Of a DNA stretch of 40,402 bases, positions 24,671-34,965 are shown piece after piece. Numbering within the stretch: position 1 is the stretch's first letter; every line of letters starts with the position of its first letter. Source of the DNA: an uncultured Anaerovibrio sp. (lineage in GTDB: Bacteria > Bacillota > Negativicutes > Selenomonadales > Selenomonadaceae); contig CADACU010000030.1 of NCBI GenBank assembly GCA_902786545.1, positions 1 through 40,402 on the forward strand. The letters run 5' to 3'. The notes under the pieces were generated by a model. It did not search any database and was not told where the DNA came from. It saw nothing but the letters and a program-made list of their open reading frames with translations. Position numbers and translations under genes: made by a program.

Positions 24671-25737
24671 CAGATACAGTCAATAACTGCCTGAGTCATA
24701 GTTTCAGTATCGGCCTTCTTTAAGCCGTCATGCCAAAGGTCAGCTGTTCGCCAGCCGGCTTCCAATGCCTTATCTACCGCCTGTTCAATGGCCACTGCTG
24801 CCCCTTCCTCCTTCAGGGAATATCTGAGCAACATCGCAGCTGACAAAATAGTCCCCACCGGATTGGCAATTCCCTTGCCGGCAATATCCGGTGCCGAACC
24901 GTGAATTGGCTCATACAAGCTGGTAAGCTCTCCAATGGAGGCCGATGGCATCATCCCTATGGAACCGCCGATAACTGCCGCTTCATCACTTAATATATCT
25001 CCAAACAGATTGCCGGTGAGAATCACATCAAATTGGGTTGGCCGCACAGCCAGCTGCATGGCGGTATTATCTACATAGAGATTGTTCATTTCTACATCAG
25101 GATAATCCTTGGCGATTTCCGCTACCGTCCGGCGCCACAGCCGGGAAGTAGCCAAAACATTGGCCTTGTCTACCGAAGTCACCTTATTGCGGCGCAGCTT
25201 AGCTGTCTCAAAGGCCAGTTTGGCAATACGCCGAACCTCCGGCACAGAATAATTTTCTAAATCCCAAGCCCGTTCTGCCCCATTGTGCTGCTCAGACTCG
25301 CACTTATCGCCAAAATAAATTCCACCCACCAGCTCCCGGACAATTACCAGATCAACTCCCTTGACCAGCTCCGGTTTCAACGGAGAATACTCTACCAGTG
25401 AGTCCGCTACCTTCACCGGACGGAGATTGGCATATAACCCCAGGCCTTTCCTCAGTCCCAGAATGGCCTTTTCCGGCCGCAGGGATGGTTCCACATTGTC
25501 CCATTTGTCGCCGCCTACAGCACCAAACAAAATACCATCGGCCGCCTTACAGGCTGACAGCGTATCCTCCGGCAATGGTACACCGAATTTATCATAAGCG
25601 GTGCCCCCGGCATCCTTATACTCATAGCTAAGATCCAAAGAGAATTTATCCGCAACCTTTTTTATTACTTCCACGGCTGAATCGGTAATTTCCTTGCCAA
25701 TTCCATCCCCAGGGATGACAACAATTTTTTTCGCCAT
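24670..25737 (-). CDS. leuB: 3-isopropylmalate dehydrogenase
   Basis: This 355-aa enzyme of the isocitrate/isopropylmalate dehydrogenase family oxidises 3-isopropylmalate with NAD+. The N-terminus KIVVIPGDGIGKEITDSAV is diagnostic. LRKGLGLYANLRPVKV and the substrate-site motif VIVRELVGGIYFG follow. The metal-binding region is NLFGDILSDEAAVIGGSIGM, and YEPIHGSAPDIAGKGIANP is the NAD-binding signature. AAGGAG inside the end of leuD serves as ribosome binding site, and one base separates the two genes. Its product 4-methyl-2-oxopentanoate is the leucine precursor. Confidence 0.97.
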   Translation of the reverse strand: MAKKIVVIPGDGIGKEITDSAVEVIKKVADKFSLDLSYEYKDAGGTAYDKFGVPLPEDTLSACKAADGILFGAVGGDKWDNVEPSLRPEKAILGLRKGLGLYANLRPVKVADSLVEYSPLKPELVKGVDLVIVRELVGGIYFGDKCESEQHNGAERAWDLENYSVPEVRRIAKLAFETAKLRRNKVTSVDKANVLATSRLWRRTVAEIAKDYPDVEMNNLYVDNTAMQLAVRPTQFDVILTGNLFGDILSDEAAVIGGSIGMMPSASIGELTSLYEPIHGSAPDIAGKGIANPVGTILSAAMLLRYSLKEEGAAVAIEQAVDKALEAGWRTADLWHDGLKKADTETMTQAVIDCI

Positions 25738-25738
25738 A

Positions 25739-26239
25739 TTACTTTTTCTCCTTAATATAGTTTATGAGTCCACCAGCCTTGGCAATTTCCTGTACAAAGC
25801 CCGGCAGTGGCTGAGCCTGAAAAGTATCCCCGGTGGTGAGATTTTCAATTTTACCAGTGGATACATCCACCTTCAATTTATCACCGTGATTGATTTTCTT
25901 TACATCATCGCCAATTTCCAACAGTGGTAAACCAATATTTATCCCATTACGATAGAAAATACGGGCAAAATCCGCGGCGATTACCACGGGGACGCCAGCT
26001 GCCTTGATAGCAATCGGGGCATGTTCCCGGGATGAACCACAGCCAAAATTCTTACCTCCCACCATAATGTCCCCCTCAGCCACATTAGTGGCAAAAGGAG
26101 CCTCCTGATGTTCATCGCTGTCTTCCATACAATGAGCCGCCAAATCCTTTGGATCAAATGAATTCAGATACCTGGCCGGAATGATAACATCTGTATCTAT
26201 ATTGTCGCCATAGCGCCAAACCTTACCTTCGTGGGCCAT
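25739..26239 (-). CDS. leuD: 3-isopropylmalate dehydratase, small subunit
   Basis: This 166-aa subunit begins at ATG 26239 ([20 protein letters not shown]); an upstream in-frame start at 26266 would lie within leuC and lacks a ribosome binding site. GAGGAGG at the end of leuC precedes it. [20 protein letters not shown] is the conserved swivelling-domain motif that completes the substrate pocket of the LeuCD heterodimer. [15 protein letters not shown] follows. The length matches the short archaeal/Firmicute type of LeuD (about 165 aa), not the 200-aa proteobacterial type. It is translationally linked to leuC. Confidence 0.96.
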   Translation of the reverse strand: MAHEGKVWRYGDNIDTDVIIPARYLNSFDPKDLAAHCMEDSDEHQEAPFATNVAEGDIMVGGKNFGCGSSREHAPIAIKAAGVPVVIAADFARIFYRNGINIGLPLLEIGDDVKKINHGDKLKVDVSTGKIENLTTGDTFQAQPLPGFVQEIAKAGGLINYIKEKK

Positions 26240-26240
26240 A

Positions 26241-27500
26241 TCACTCAACCTCCTCTGGTACGCCAATTCGACCTAAAATTGCACTGGCAGCCGCCACATA
26301 CGGGCCAGCCAAATATACTTCCGAGTCGACATGACCCATCCGCCCCCGGAAATTTCGATTGGTAGTGGACACAGCCCGCTCTCCGGCGGTCATTATTCCC
26401 ATATGCGCCCCCAGACATGGACCGCAGGTCGGTGTACTAACCGCACAGCCTGCCTCCACAAAAATGTCTACCAGCCCTTCATGAATGGCATCCATATATA
26501 CCTGCTGGGACCCTGGGATAATAATACACCGTACATCCGGATGAACCTTATGCCCCTTAAACACCTCTGCCGCCTGCCGCAAGTCTTCCAAACGGCCGTT
26601 GGTACAGGAACCGATAACCACCTGGTCAATTTTAATTTCATCAATTTCAGACACTGGATGGGTATTTTCCGGCAAGTGTGGGAATGCCACTACCGGCGTC
26701 AGCTTGGCCAAATCTATTTCAATGACCTGTTCGTAGCCGGCATCCTCATCCGGCGCCACCGGCTCATACTCATAATCCACCCTATCCTTGAGATATTCTT
26801 CCGTGATTTTGTCATACGGGAAAATACCGTTCTTGCCACCGGCTTCAATCGCCATATTGGCAATGGTTAACCGGTCGGTCATGGTCAGTTCGGCAACGCC
26901 TTCTCCAGCAAATTCCAGAGATTTGTACAAGGCTCCATCCACCCCAATCATACCAATCAGGGTCAAAATTACATCCTTGCCACAGATATTTTTGGGTTTC
27001 TTTCCCGTAAGTACCACCTTTATGGCCTTTGGTACCTTGAACCAGGCTTCTCCGGTAGCCATAGCTACCCCCAAATCAGTAGAACCAACCCCTGTAGAAA
27101 ATGCATTAACTGCACCATAAGTACAAGTATGGGAATCCGCTCCAATAATACACATACCCGGTGCCACAATGCCCTTTTCCGGCAGGATAACATGCTCGAT
27201 GCCGACCCGGCCCACTTCAAAATAATTCTTTATTTTATGCTCCTTGGCAAAATCCCGGACAGTTTTGGCCAGTCCAGCCGCCTTTATATCCTTGTTTGGG
27301 GTAAAATGGTCCGGCACCAAGGCAATTTTTGTATTATCAAACACCGGCCTTTCGATTTTGACAAATTCCTTAATAGCAGGCGGTGCCGTAACATCATTGG
27401 CCAGCACCATATCCAGCTTGCAGGTAATCAGCTGTCCCGGTTCCACCGAGGTCAGGCCGGCATGCTTCGCCAAAATCTTTTCGGTCATATTCATTCCCAT
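26241..27500 (-). CDS. leuC: 3-isopropylmalate dehydratase, large subunit
   Basis: This 419-aa aconitase-family protein starts at ATG 27500 ([13 protein letters not shown]), 9 nt after AGGAGG; the open frame extends 72 nt upstream into the intergenic hairpin and is ignored. The [4Fe-4S] cluster ligands are visible in [19 protein letters not shown] and in [33 protein letters not shown] is a further aconitase signature. It isomerises 2- to 3-isopropylmalate with LeuD in the cytoplasm. The short length places it in the HacA/type 2 LeuC group, consistent with the short LeuD. The gene is preceded by a terminator-like hairpin. Confidence 0.96.
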   Translation of the reverse strand: MGMNMTEKILAKHAGLTSVEPGQLITCKLDMVLANDVTAPPAIKEFVKIERPVFDNTKIALVPDHFTPNKDIKAAGLAKTVRDFAKEHKIKNYFEVGRVGIEHVILPEKGIVAPGMCIIGADSHTCTYGAVNAFSTGVGSTDLGVAMATGEAWFKVPKAIKVVLTGKKPKNICGKDVILTLIGMIGVDGALYKSLEFAGEGVAELTMTDRLTIANMAIEAGGKNGIFPYDKITEEYLKDRVDYEYEPVAPDEDAGYEQVIEIDLAKLTPVVAFPHLPENTHPVSEIDEIKIDQVVIGSCTNGRLEDLRQAAEVFKGHKVHPDVRCIIIPGSQQVYMDAIHEGLVDIFVEAGCAVSTPTCGPCLGAHMGIMTAGERAVSTTNRNFRGRMGHVDSEVYLAGPYVAAASAILGRIGVPEEVE

Positions 27501-27530
27501 AATATGTCCCCTCCTAAAATACACTTCTAA

Positions 27531-27565
27531 AAACGGCTTACACCAGAAATTGGCGTAAGCCGTTC
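27531..27565 (-). terminator. Hairpin between ilvC and leuC: terminator or processing site
   Basis: On the minus strand, AACGGCTTACGCC / GGTGTAAGCCGTT forms a 13-bp stem with one G-U pair and a 7-nt loop, followed by TTTAGAAG. The T tract is short. It lies about 50 bp after the ilvC stop and about 30 bp before the leuC start. It could lower expression of leuCDB-ilvB relative to ilvNC, or protect the ilvNC 3' end. Confidence 0.65.
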
Positions 27566-27613
27566 TACACATAGACTATTCTATCTTAGAGGCCCAAAAC
27601 CTCTTTTTATTTA

Positions 27614-28630
27614 TTAGTCTTTGGAAAGGTCTGCTCCATCCTTCAGCCAGGACATCATACCACGGAGCTTGGCACCAACTTCTTCAATCTGATGCTCAGC
27701 ATTCAAACGACGCATAGCATAGAAGTTAGCCCAGCCAGCTGCCCGATTGTCTGTGAGGAACTTGTTGGCAAAGGTACCATCCTGAATTTCCTTCAGAACC
27801 TGTTCCATAGCCTTGCGGCTTGGCTCACCAACTACCCGAGGACCGGATACATAGTCGCCAAACTCAGCCGTATTGGAAATGGACTTGCGCATCTTGGCCA
27901 TACCACCCTCATACATCAGGTCAACGATGAGCTTCATTTCGTGGAAGCACTCAAAATAAGCGATTTCTGGCTGATATCCGGCAGCCACCAGAGTTTCAAA
28001 GCCATTCTTGATAAGGGAGCATACACCACCGCACAAAACAGCCTGCTCACCAAAGAGGTCAGTTTCCGTTTCTTCTCTAAAAGTAGTCTGGATACAACCG
28101 GAACGGGTACCACCAATACCACGGGCATAAGCCAGAGCCAGCTCAAAAGCATGCCCAGTGGCATCCTGCTCAACAGCAAATACATCCGGAACACCGCCAC
28201 CCTCAGTAAAGGTCCGGCGTACCAGGTGACCAGGTCCCTTTGGCGCAACCATAAATACATCCACATCTTTTGGCGGAATAATCTGCTGGAAATGAATATT
28301 AAAGCCATGAGCAAAAGCCAATGCTGCACCGGACTTCAAGTTTGGTGCAATCTCATTCTTATATACCTCAGCCTGCTTTTCATCAGGAATCAAAATCATT
28401 ACGATATCTGCAGCCGCAGTAGCCTCACCAACCGGCAGAACCTTCAGCCCCTTGCTTTCGGCAACTGCCTTGGACTTGGAGCCTTCGTACAGACCAACAA
28501 CCACATTCAGGCCGCTTTCCTTCAGATTCAATGCATGGGCATGACCCTGCGAACCATAGCCGATAATGGCAACGGTTTTATCCTTGATTACTTCCCAATT
28601 TACATCCTGATCATAAAAGATTTTTGCCAT
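27614..28630 (-). CDS. ilvC: Ketol-acid reductoisomerase (NADP-type, class I)
   Basis: This 338-aa enzyme starts at ATG 28630 ([15 protein letters not shown]), after GAGGAGAGAGAGTATT. The Rossmann motif [20 protein letters not shown] is followed by VGLYEGSKS, which forms the NADP phosphate loop. [15 protein letters not shown] and the metal-binding region ([18 protein letters not shown] reads [12 protein letters not shown] here, then [19 protein letters not shown]) are intact. The length is that of class I. It rearranges and reduces acetolactate to dihydroxyisovalerate with Mg2+. The start lies inside the 3' end of ilvN, a 20-bp overlap, so the two genes are translationally coupled. Confidence 0.97.
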   Translation of the reverse strand: MAKIFYDQDVNWEVIKDKTVAIIGYGSQGHAHALNLKESGLNVVVGLYEGSKSKAVAESKGLKVLPVGEATAAADIVMILIPDEKQAEVYKNEIAPNLKSGAALAFAHGFNIHFQQIIPPKDVDVFMVAPKGPGHLVRRTFTEGGGVPDVFAVEQDATGHAFELALAYARGIGGTRSGCIQTTFREETETDLFGEQAVLCGGVCSLIKNGFETLVAAGYQPEIAYFECFHEMKLIVDLMYEGGMAKMRKSISNTAEFGDYVSGPRVVGEPSRKAMEQVLKEIQDGTFANKFLTDNRAAGWANFYAMRRLNAEHQIEEVGAKLRGMMSWLKDGADLSKD

Positions 28631-29141
28631 AATACTCTCTCTCCTCACAATATTCCTTTATAGTATGTTCACCCCGCTCAAGACCTGTAACCCCGGTCTG
28701 AATGACCTCCAAAACATTGTAGGAGGACAGGACACGGTTAAAGGCCTTGACCTTGTCCTCACTGCCAGTGATTTCAAAAATCAATGTTGTGGGCTGAACA
28801 TCAATAACACGAGCCCCAAAGAGCTCGGCCATCTTTAAAACATCCAAGCGGTTGGTATCATCTGCCTGAACTTTTATCAGGGTCATCACCCGATAAACTG
28901 ATGCATTGTCATCAAGGCGCTTGACGACCTCCACATCCGGTAGCTTGCCCAACTGCTTTAACACCTGGTCGATAATGTATTCATCACCGCTGACCATAAC
29001 GGTAATACGGGAAAAATCACTTGACTCAGTTTCCCCTACCGTCAGGCTTTCTATGTTAAATTCCCGCCGGGAAAACATACTGGCCACCCGTACCAGTACC
29101 CCTGGCTGGTTTTTAACCAGCACAGACAGAATATGTTTCAT
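28611..29141 (-). CDS. ilvN: Acetolactate synthase, small (regulatory) subunit
   Basis: This 176-aa subunit starts at ATG 29141 ([20 protein letters not shown]), with GGAGG 5 nt upstream; the open frame extends 15 nt further but without a ribosome binding site. The N-terminal ACT domain ([20 protein letters not shown], then [20 protein letters not shown]) binds valine as feedback inhibitor in this family. The C-terminal domain ([36 protein letters not shown]) activates the large subunit. It is the first gene of the operon, with a leader carrying element copy C. The C-terminus ([12 protein letters not shown]) overlaps ilvC. The ilvH symbol is also used for this family. Confidence 0.96.
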   Translation of the reverse strand: MKHILSVLVKNQPGVLVRVASMFSRREFNIESLTVGETESSDFSRITVMVSGDEYIIDQVLKQLGKLPDVEVVKRLDDNASVYRVMTLIKVQADDTNRLDVLKMAELFGARVIDVQPTTLIFEITGSEDKVKAFNRVLSSYNVLEVIQTGVTGLERGEHTIKEYCEEREYYGKNLL

Positions 29142-29192
29142 AAAAACCTCCATCAATACGGCTTTTAAAACGAATTACACTATCTACTATTT

Positions 29193-29269
29193 GTAAACTG
29201 AGACTTACTCCGTTGAAGCCTTAAACTCCAACTGAATGTAGTCGAATAAATCCTTGGCACCCGTTAGCG
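29193..29269 (-). promoter_or_regulatory. Conserved structured leader element, copy C (upstream of ilvN)
   Basis: On the minus strand it starts with hairpin GCGC-TAACGG-GTGC (the outer G is at 29270), enclosed by ATCCT / AGGAT. GGATTTATTCGACT follows, then the second hairpin, ATTCAGTTGGAG with CTTCAACGGAGT (one mismatch plus G-U pairs). It ends AAGTCTCAGTTTAC. This is the shortest copy, lacking the inserts of A and B. It begins about 12 nt after the predicted transcription start of the BCAA operon and ends about 50 nt before ilvN. No T-box sequence, leader peptide with Leu/Val/Ile codons, or terminator is seen. Confidence 0.5.
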
Positions 29270-29287
29270 CAGGATAAACATGTGTAT

Positions 29288-29316
29288 ATTATTGCGCTAT
29301 TAAAGTGTTTTGTCAA
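29288..29316 (-). promoter_or_regulatory. Promoter of the ilv-leu operon
   Basis: On the minus strand, consensus -35 TTGACA (29311-29316) and -10 AATAAT (29288-29293) are separated by 17 bp. The predicted start is near 29281, giving a 140-nt leader. Confidence 0.75.
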
Positions 29317-29404
29317 CAGTTTTTGCCTATTATATCCACTTCTTATTACATTATAGAAATTTTTGTGCATTTCAAATGAACATATGTGTTTGCGATTTAT
29401 AATA

Positions 29405-29445
29405 AAATTTCCCTGTGCAACGAACTATACACAGGGAATTTTTAA
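29405..29445 (-). terminator. Intrinsic terminator of the tpsBA operon
   Basis: On the minus strand, the stem AATTCCCTGTG / CACAGGGAAATT is followed by TTTATTA, immediately after the tpsA stop codon. Confidence 0.8.
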
Positions 29446-29448
29446 TGC

Positions 29449-32400
29449 TTATTTGTCGCCGGAGATAATTACTTCATTCATTCCATCCACCAAACTATCA
29501 GCTGACACTTTTATAACATTGTTTTCCATCTTGGCATTTTCAATGTTTATACCAGTATCCTCAATGGTAATATAACGAATACTTTCCTTACCTTCTCTAG
29601 CAATATGCCCTCCATGGGCAATTTCTTCACTTTGTTCCTCCGGAACATGTTCATTACTGGCTTTATTCACCTCAAATTCGACTATTTCAGGAATATTTTC
29701 ACTGCTACTCAATGAAGTAACCGTTTCGGGGTCCACTACCGGCTCTGGTTCAACCACTGGCTCCACTACAGGCTCCGGTTCAACCACTGGCTCCACTACA
29801 GGCTCCGGTTCAACCACCGGCTCCACTACAGGCTCCGGTTCAACCACCGGCTCCACTACAGGCTCCGGTTCAACCACCGGCTCTACTACAGGCTCCGGTT
29901 CAACCACCGGCTCTACTACAGGCTCCGGTGCAACCACCGGCTCTACTACAGGCTCCGGTGCTGGTTTCACAGTAAGCTTATCCACAAATTTTACTGTGTA
30001 GTTATGATTATTATCCTTGCCTGTAATTTTCGGATTTACAAATTCGCTGATATCATCATATGTACCAACATCCAACTTATCAGAATCATTTTTGTACTTA
30101 GTATCAGTTTTATCAATGTTCAATACTGCCTCGGCCGTATCACCATTAACAAACCCTTTCACTGAAACTGTGTAATCATCTCCACCGACTGCATCCTCAC
30201 CATAGTTTTTGATCGCCGTAACAGTAGCGGTAAGTTCACGGGGAGTTATCGTAAGCTCCCCCTGGCTGCCCTTACTGTGATCAAAAATTATATTATAATT
30301 TTTGGATACAGCTGCGGTATTGAATGTACCTGGTTTCACATCAACCTCAGCTAAACCATATTGTCCAGCTTCGAAGCTGGTGCCGCTTCCTGTACCAATC
30401 ACATTGGATTTTGCACCGATTTTATTATCAGGCTGCTTAACTGTATTGGCATATACATCTTCTGTCGCCGTCATCGAATTTATATTTTTACCATCAAGCT
30501 TGACAGCAGCTTCCCGACTTACAGGAAAACTGTCCCAACTCTTCAGGCTTCCGTTATTTAGCCGATCCAAATCAGATATTGATCCAGCGGTTGCATCGTT
30601 TTTATTGGTTGCATAATAAGAATATGTGCCGGCCTGAACATTGTCACCATATTTCTTTTGTCCAACAATATTGATATAAAGGTCAGCCTTCTTGACATTC
30701 AGCTCATTAGTAACCTTGGCATTATAGTTATGGTTTACCTGGTCACTGTCTGCAAAATTCTTATTGGTAACCAGCGGATTAACAAAATGCGCATTAGCAT
30801 CCGTATATTTCCCGGCTCCAAGCTGATTTGAGTCCTCCTCGCAGGAAACGCCACTCATATCCACATCAAATACCAAATCCGAAGTATCCCCCGATGTAAG
30901 ACCGGTTACAGCTACTGAATACTTACCATTTGCACCGGCAACAACAGGTGTAACCCCCAGTTCTCCACCAACAAGCTTATCCGCACCATAAACCTTTTCT
31001 CCTACAACCTTTACAACTGCATTCCGAGGAGTTACAGTCAGCTTTCCAGTGCTTCCCTTGGAAGCATCATAAATTACATTGTAGTTTTTCTCTAAAGAAG
31101 CCGAAGATTTTATCTGGGCATCAGCCAAATTATACGCATCTCTGACGAAATTTCCTTCAGCATCGTAATGGCCAATAACATCCGATTTGGCATCTATTTC
31201 CTTGGAACCTGTTGATTGGTTATTATGCATAACATCCATATCAGCAGTTAACGAGGTTACCGTGCCAGCAAATTTCTTGGCAGCGGCTTCTGTAGTAGGT
31301 ATATTATCCCAACTTTTAAGCTTGCCGTCATTTTGCACATCGTTTTCTGAAATCTGTCCTTCTTCAGCCGTGTTTTTCTCAACAGCATAGTATTTGTATG
31401 TTCCTTTATTTATTGCATTACCATATACCTTTTCTCCCACCAGATTTACATACAGATTTGCTTTATCAACTGTCAGCTTGTTCTTAAATCTGACATTGTA
31501 ATTATAGTTGTTATCCTTGCGATTAAATAACGGATTTATAAAGCCAGCTGTATTTTCGTAGGTACCGGCGGCCAACTGATTGCTGTCAGGAGAATATTTG
31601 GTAACAGACAGATCTACATCAAACACGCTATCCGAAGTATCGTCATTGATGTAACCAGTTGCTTCAACAGCATACTTGCCACTGTCCTTAACGGCCTCAG
31701 AGGCATATTCGGCGCCACTTACCACATTATTACCATAAGTCTTGGCTCCGATAACAGTAACATCAACCGTTTTTGGCGTAATGATCATACGGGCATCATC
31801 GCTGGTATAATAACCGTGCTGCGGTGACCACATAGTGGATTTATCATAACGATATACCGAGGAATGACTTGTATCCGCACTGCTGCTACCGGATTTAATG
31901 ACCCAATCAGCGGCGTTATAGCTTTCCAGCACATCATAATTAACGGAATAAACATTCTTTCCGTCCCCGTTGCCAAAAAAAGCACCACCATAATAATTAT
32001 TGACATCCGTAGTCATTAGATTATGGACTGTACCATCGTATTCATATTGACGATTGATGTTAATCCACCGCATAAAATGATTTAACAATGGTGTGGAAGA
32101 ATAATTATAAATTGTCCAGCCATTGCCAGTGTTTTTCATACCGGTCCAGTTGGTATCACTGGTATTCTGGGCTTCATAAAGGGTCTTGGCAAATATTCCT
32201 GCCGGGCTAATACCATTACCTGCTACCTGGTCCTGAGCCGTTACTCGGGTCCCATTGTTTTGGGTAGTAACAAAAAAGCTGTCCGTCACCGTACCATCGG
32301 TAAACTTACCCACAAAAGCCCCAATATTGTCTGCCCCGGTTAATGCCTTGACCTGTCCGGCATTATAGGCCTGATTGATGGAGCCACTGCTCATACTACC

Positions 32401-34965
32401 AACCACGCCACCTACATTTTTTTGCCCCTGTACCACTGCATCCCGGTAAGCCAAGCGATTATAGTATGTCCGTTGATTTTCTTCCGGTAAATCAGCAAGA
32501 GCAATTACTGAGCTGATTTCATCCGTATCAGTCTTCAACCATCTCTGATCAGCCTGATTGTATGTGTATGAATTACCGGCATTGTCCGTAAAACCGTAAT
32601 ATGCCTTTTCATTGATACTGGTATACAAAACAGTATTATTATCAGCATTGTAGGCTTTTTCAATGGAACCACCATTCATATTGCCTACTATACCACCTAC
32701 AGAATTGTCACCAGTAATATTCCCGGCATTATAGGATTGTTCAATGCTACCATCCATCATTTTTCCAACAATACCGCCAACATTAGTTACACCACTTACC
32801 TTACCATATATGGAATTCCCATCTCCCACACCGGCAGTGTTAACCACGGAGCTGTCGCCCAATATGGTATCTTCATTGGTATTATAAGAGTAAAGTAGCT
32901 TTCCCCCAGCAAGCTGACCTGCCAATCCGCCCACATTATCCTGGCCATGCACCTGACCATTGGATGAGGATTCCGTAACAGATATTTCTGCAGTGGAATT
33001 TAGACTTCCCACCAATCCACCAGCATTTATACCGGTACCTTCTACTACGCCATATCCCTGCCCAGCAGTTTCATCGGCACTGTAGTACCCCTTGTTATGG
33101 CTGGAATAAATATTGGCATAATAACCTGTACCGTATTGTGTCCCGATGGCCTCACCGATAATTTCACCAGCTAAGCCACCTACATTATTGTTACCGGCAA
33201 CAGTAGCGCCTGAAACAGAATAACGGATTGAGCTATCGACCATTTTGCCGGCGATACCGCCTACATTTTCCTGACCAGCTATATTATTTTCAGATGCAGT
33301 TATGGTAGTCTGGCCATCAGACGCCTTCACCCGCTTCCGTACAGTGTCGCTGCCGAAATGAGCGTGATTTACAGTCTGCCCGACAATACCGCCCACATTA
33401 TTACGGCCGACAATTCTGGAATCAATAACATTTACTGCACCAAATCCCGCACCGCTGGCATAGCCAAATAAGCCCACATTATCTTCATCAGGGCGATTGA
33501 TATTTAAATCAAAAATCTTATAAGTAGCCGATCCACCATTGCCACTAAAATAACCGGTAAATGGTTTCAACTCGCTGCCAACAGGTATAAATCCGGCCCC
33601 ATCGTTCCAATTGGCTGTATCAAAAGCAGCAAAGCTTGTCCCCTGGGCATAGGATCCTCCCATATGGCCAAAGGTTGCATCCTGAATAGCTTCCAACTGA
33701 TATATATCATTTACCAGCATGGAATAATTCTGATTTTTTATGCTGCCGCCGTCAAAGTTCTGGGCCACCTTGCTCTTTAAAGCAGTAGTCTCTGCACTAT
33801 ATTTTGAATAGTCCTTTTGCGTAAATACACTTTTAGCAGTATTGGAAAGCCCCAGTGAATTAACCTCAGTTCCATCAATCCCTGCTTCTGTAACATCTGC
33901 ATCATAATAAACGCTGACATTCTGGGAAGCTATCTGGGCCCTGTCCACATTATTGAGATACACCTTAGCAGTTTTGAAAGTTCCCTCCACTCCTCGGCTG
34001 GATTTATCATAAACCGTTATATCAGCATTATCTATACCGGCAACAGACAAAACATTTGCATCAACAGTTGCTACATCATCGGCATTCTGGTCAGCCCGCA
34101 AAACAATGGCGCCATCCCGGGTAGAACTGTCACTTTCTACACTGAATTGTTCCGCACCAACCGTTTTGTCACCAGCAATAATAGTCGTAGCAGTAGCCTG
34201 CAGTACACCATTCTGCCCTACTGCAATATCGCCATCAGCCACCAGGCGAATAGTGTTGTTGGCAAAGGAAAAGCCCGTGGCTAACTGTACATCCGTGGTA
34301 TTCAGAACTGATTCATCTACATTTTTTATCACCTTGGCCAGCATACCGTCTGCCCCGGTGAGGTATGCACCATTAGTGGCCGCATTTATTGTTCCGTTAA
34401 CAATAATGTTATTGTTGTTATCCTTGTTTTGGGCAAAAACCAGCTTATTGTTCTTGAAAGCATTTTCATCAATTTCAGCAGTTGAAACTACCACCCCGGC
34501 CGCATTGACATTAGAACCATCATAAAACACCGTTCCATTAGGATTTACCAAAATGAATGATCCTATGGAGTTTATATTACCAGCTATTTCTGACATTCCA
34601 CCAGCCGCATCCACCCGATTAAGAGTCATAGCTGCTGTATTCGGTTTACCGGCTAGGGTCTGAACAAAATTTACCGTAGCATCCCTGCCTACATTAAAAG
34701 ACTGCCAGTTTATAATTGCCTTATCACTGGTCTGGGCTATATTTATTGTGGGTGTATCAGCCTCCTGATTTATTTCTGCAATACCGTATGCCACAGCTCC
34801 ACCTGCCGGCAATGCAGCATCAGCAACATTTGCATAAGCTATATTTGTACCATATGAGCTGCATAACACCGAGACTGTTGTTAAACCAACAATTATCCTA
34901 CGGCGCAGCATTTCCTTCTTGCTCACAAGACGACCTACCTTTCCAAACATGTTTATCCGCATCAT
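29449..34965 (-). CDS. TpsA-type exoprotein: filamentous-hemagglutinin TPS domain, GLUG-like, MBG/YDG and Pro-rich repeats
   Basis: This is a secreted protein of about 1840 aa. A signal peptide ends near NIAYA. The TPS secretion domain (residues about 45-260) has [24 protein letters not shown] and the hallmark [14 protein letters not shown]. Residues about 520-890 carry repeated GLUG-like units ([20 protein letters not shown] and others). Residues about 1065-1660 carry several MBG/YDG domains (KTYGNNV, EKVYGN, QKKYGDN, KNYGEDA). A Pro-rich decapeptide repeat and a 90-aa tail follow. ATG 34965 overlaps the tpsB stop (ATGA); GTG 34926 ([11 protein letters not shown]), with AAAGGTAGG upstream, is an equally good start. 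TpsA proteins cross the outer membrane through TpsB and usually act as adhesins. No anchor motif is seen. Confidence 0.9.
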   Translation of the reverse strand: MMRINMFGKVGRLVSKKEMLRRRIIVGLTTVSVLCSSYGTNIAYANVADAALPAGGAVAYGIAEINQEADTPTINIAQTSDKAIINWQSFNVGRDATVNFVQTLAGKPNTAAMTLNRVDAAGGMSEIAGNINSIGSFILVNPNGTVFYDGSNVNAAGVVVSTAEIDENAFKNNKLVFAQNKDNNNNIIVNGTINAATNGAYLTGADGMLAKVIKNVDESVLNTTDVQLATGFSFANNTIRLVADGDIAVGQNGVLQATATTIIAGDKTVGAEQFSVESDSSTRDGAIVLRADQNADDVATVDANVLSVAGIDNADITVYDKSSRGVEGTFKTAKVYLNNVDRAQIASQNVSVYYDADVTEAGIDGTEVNSLGLSNTAKSVFTQKDYSKYSAETTALKSKVAQNFDGGSIKNQNYSMLVNDIYQLEAIQDATFGHMGGSYAQGTSFAAFDTANWNDGAGFIPVGSELKPFTGYFSGNGGSATYKIFDLNINRPDEDNVGLFGYASGAGFGAVNVIDSRIVGRNNVGGIVGQTVNHAHFGSDTVRKRVKASDGQTTITASENNIAGQENVGGIAGKMVDSSIRYSVSGATVAGNNNVGGLAGEIIGEAIGTQYGTGYYANIYSSHNKGYYSADETAGQGYGVVEGTGINAGGLVGSLNSTAEISVTESSSNGQVHGQDNVGGLAGQLAGGKLLYSYNTNEDTILGDSSVVNTAGVGDGNSIYGKVSGVTNVGGIVGKMMDGSIEQSYNAGNITGDNSVGGIVGNMNGGSIEKAYNADNNTVLYTSINEKAYYGFTDNAGNSYTYNQADQRWLKTDTDEISSVIALADLPEENQRTYYNRLAYRDAVVQGQKNVGGVVGSMSSGSINQAYNAGQVKALTGADNIGAFVGKFTDGTVTDSFFVTTQNNGTRVTAQDQVAGNGISPAGIFAKTLYEAQNTSDTNWTGMKNTGNGWTIYNYSSTPLLNHFMRWININRQYEYDGTVHNLMTTDVNNYYGGAFFGNGDGKNVYSVNYDVLESYNAADWVIKSGSSSADTSHSSVYRYDKSTMWSPQHGYYTSDDARMIITPKTVDVTVIGAKTYGNNVVSGAEYASEAVKDSGKYAVEATGYINDDTSDSVFDVDLSVTKYSPDSNQLAAGTYENTAGFINPLFNRKDNNYNYNVRFKNKLTVDKANLYVNLVGEKVYGNAINKGTYKYYAVEKNTAEEGQISENDVQNDGKLKSWDNIPTTEAAAKKFAGTVTSLTADMDVMHNNQSTGSKEIDAKSDVIGHYDAEGNFVRDAYNLADAQIKSSASLEKNYNVIYDASKGSTGKLTVTPRNAVVKVVGEKVYGADKLVGGELGVTPVVAGANGKYSVAVTGLTSGDTSDLVFDVDMSGVSCEEDSNQLGAGKYTDANAHFVNPLVTNKNFADSDQVNHNYNAKVTNELNVKKADLYINIVGQKKYGDNVQAGTYSYYATNKNDATAGSISDLDRLNNGSLKSWDSFPVSREAAVKLDGKNINSMTATEDVYANTVKQPDNKIGAKSNVIGTGSGTSFEAGQYGLAEVDVKPGTFNTAAVSKNYNIIFDHSKGSQGELTITPRELTATVTAIKNYGEDAVGGDDYTVSVKGFVNGDTAEAVLNIDKTDTKYKNDSDKLDVGTYDDISEFVNPKITGKDNNHNYTVKFVDKLTVKPAPEPVVEPVVAPEPVVEPVVEPEPVVEPVVEPEPVVEPVVEPEPVVEPVVEPEPVVEPVVEPEPVVEPVVEPEPVVDPETVTSLSSSENIPEIVEFEVNKASNEHVPEEQSEEIAHGGHIAREGKESIRYITIEDTGINIENAKMENNVIKVSADSLVDGMNEVIISGDK
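29731..29960 (-). repeat. 30-bp tandem repeat in tpsA (Pro-rich decapeptide)
   Basis: About 7.7 units of 30 bp encode the repeated decapeptide [10 protein letters not shown]. The outer units are degenerate. The six central units (29761-29940) differ only at a few synonymous positions plus one Glu-to-Ala change. Such near-identical arrays change copy number by slippage. The rod-like Glu/Pro/Val stalk lies between the MBG domains and the C-terminal tail. Confidence 0.95.

Noticed and set aside
27692-28663. 323-codon plus-strand open frame
   Set aside because: It is antisense to ilvC, which is fully supported by motifs; the antisense translation is low in recognisable features.
29157-29281. T-box or classic amino-acid attenuator upstream of ilvN
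   Set aside because: No T-box motif, specifier stem, leader peptide rich in Leu/Val/Ile codons or terminator hairpin could be found in the leader.
29731-29960. CRISPR-like array of 30-bp repeats
   Set aside because: Units are directly adjacent with no spacers and encode an in-frame decapeptide in tpsA.
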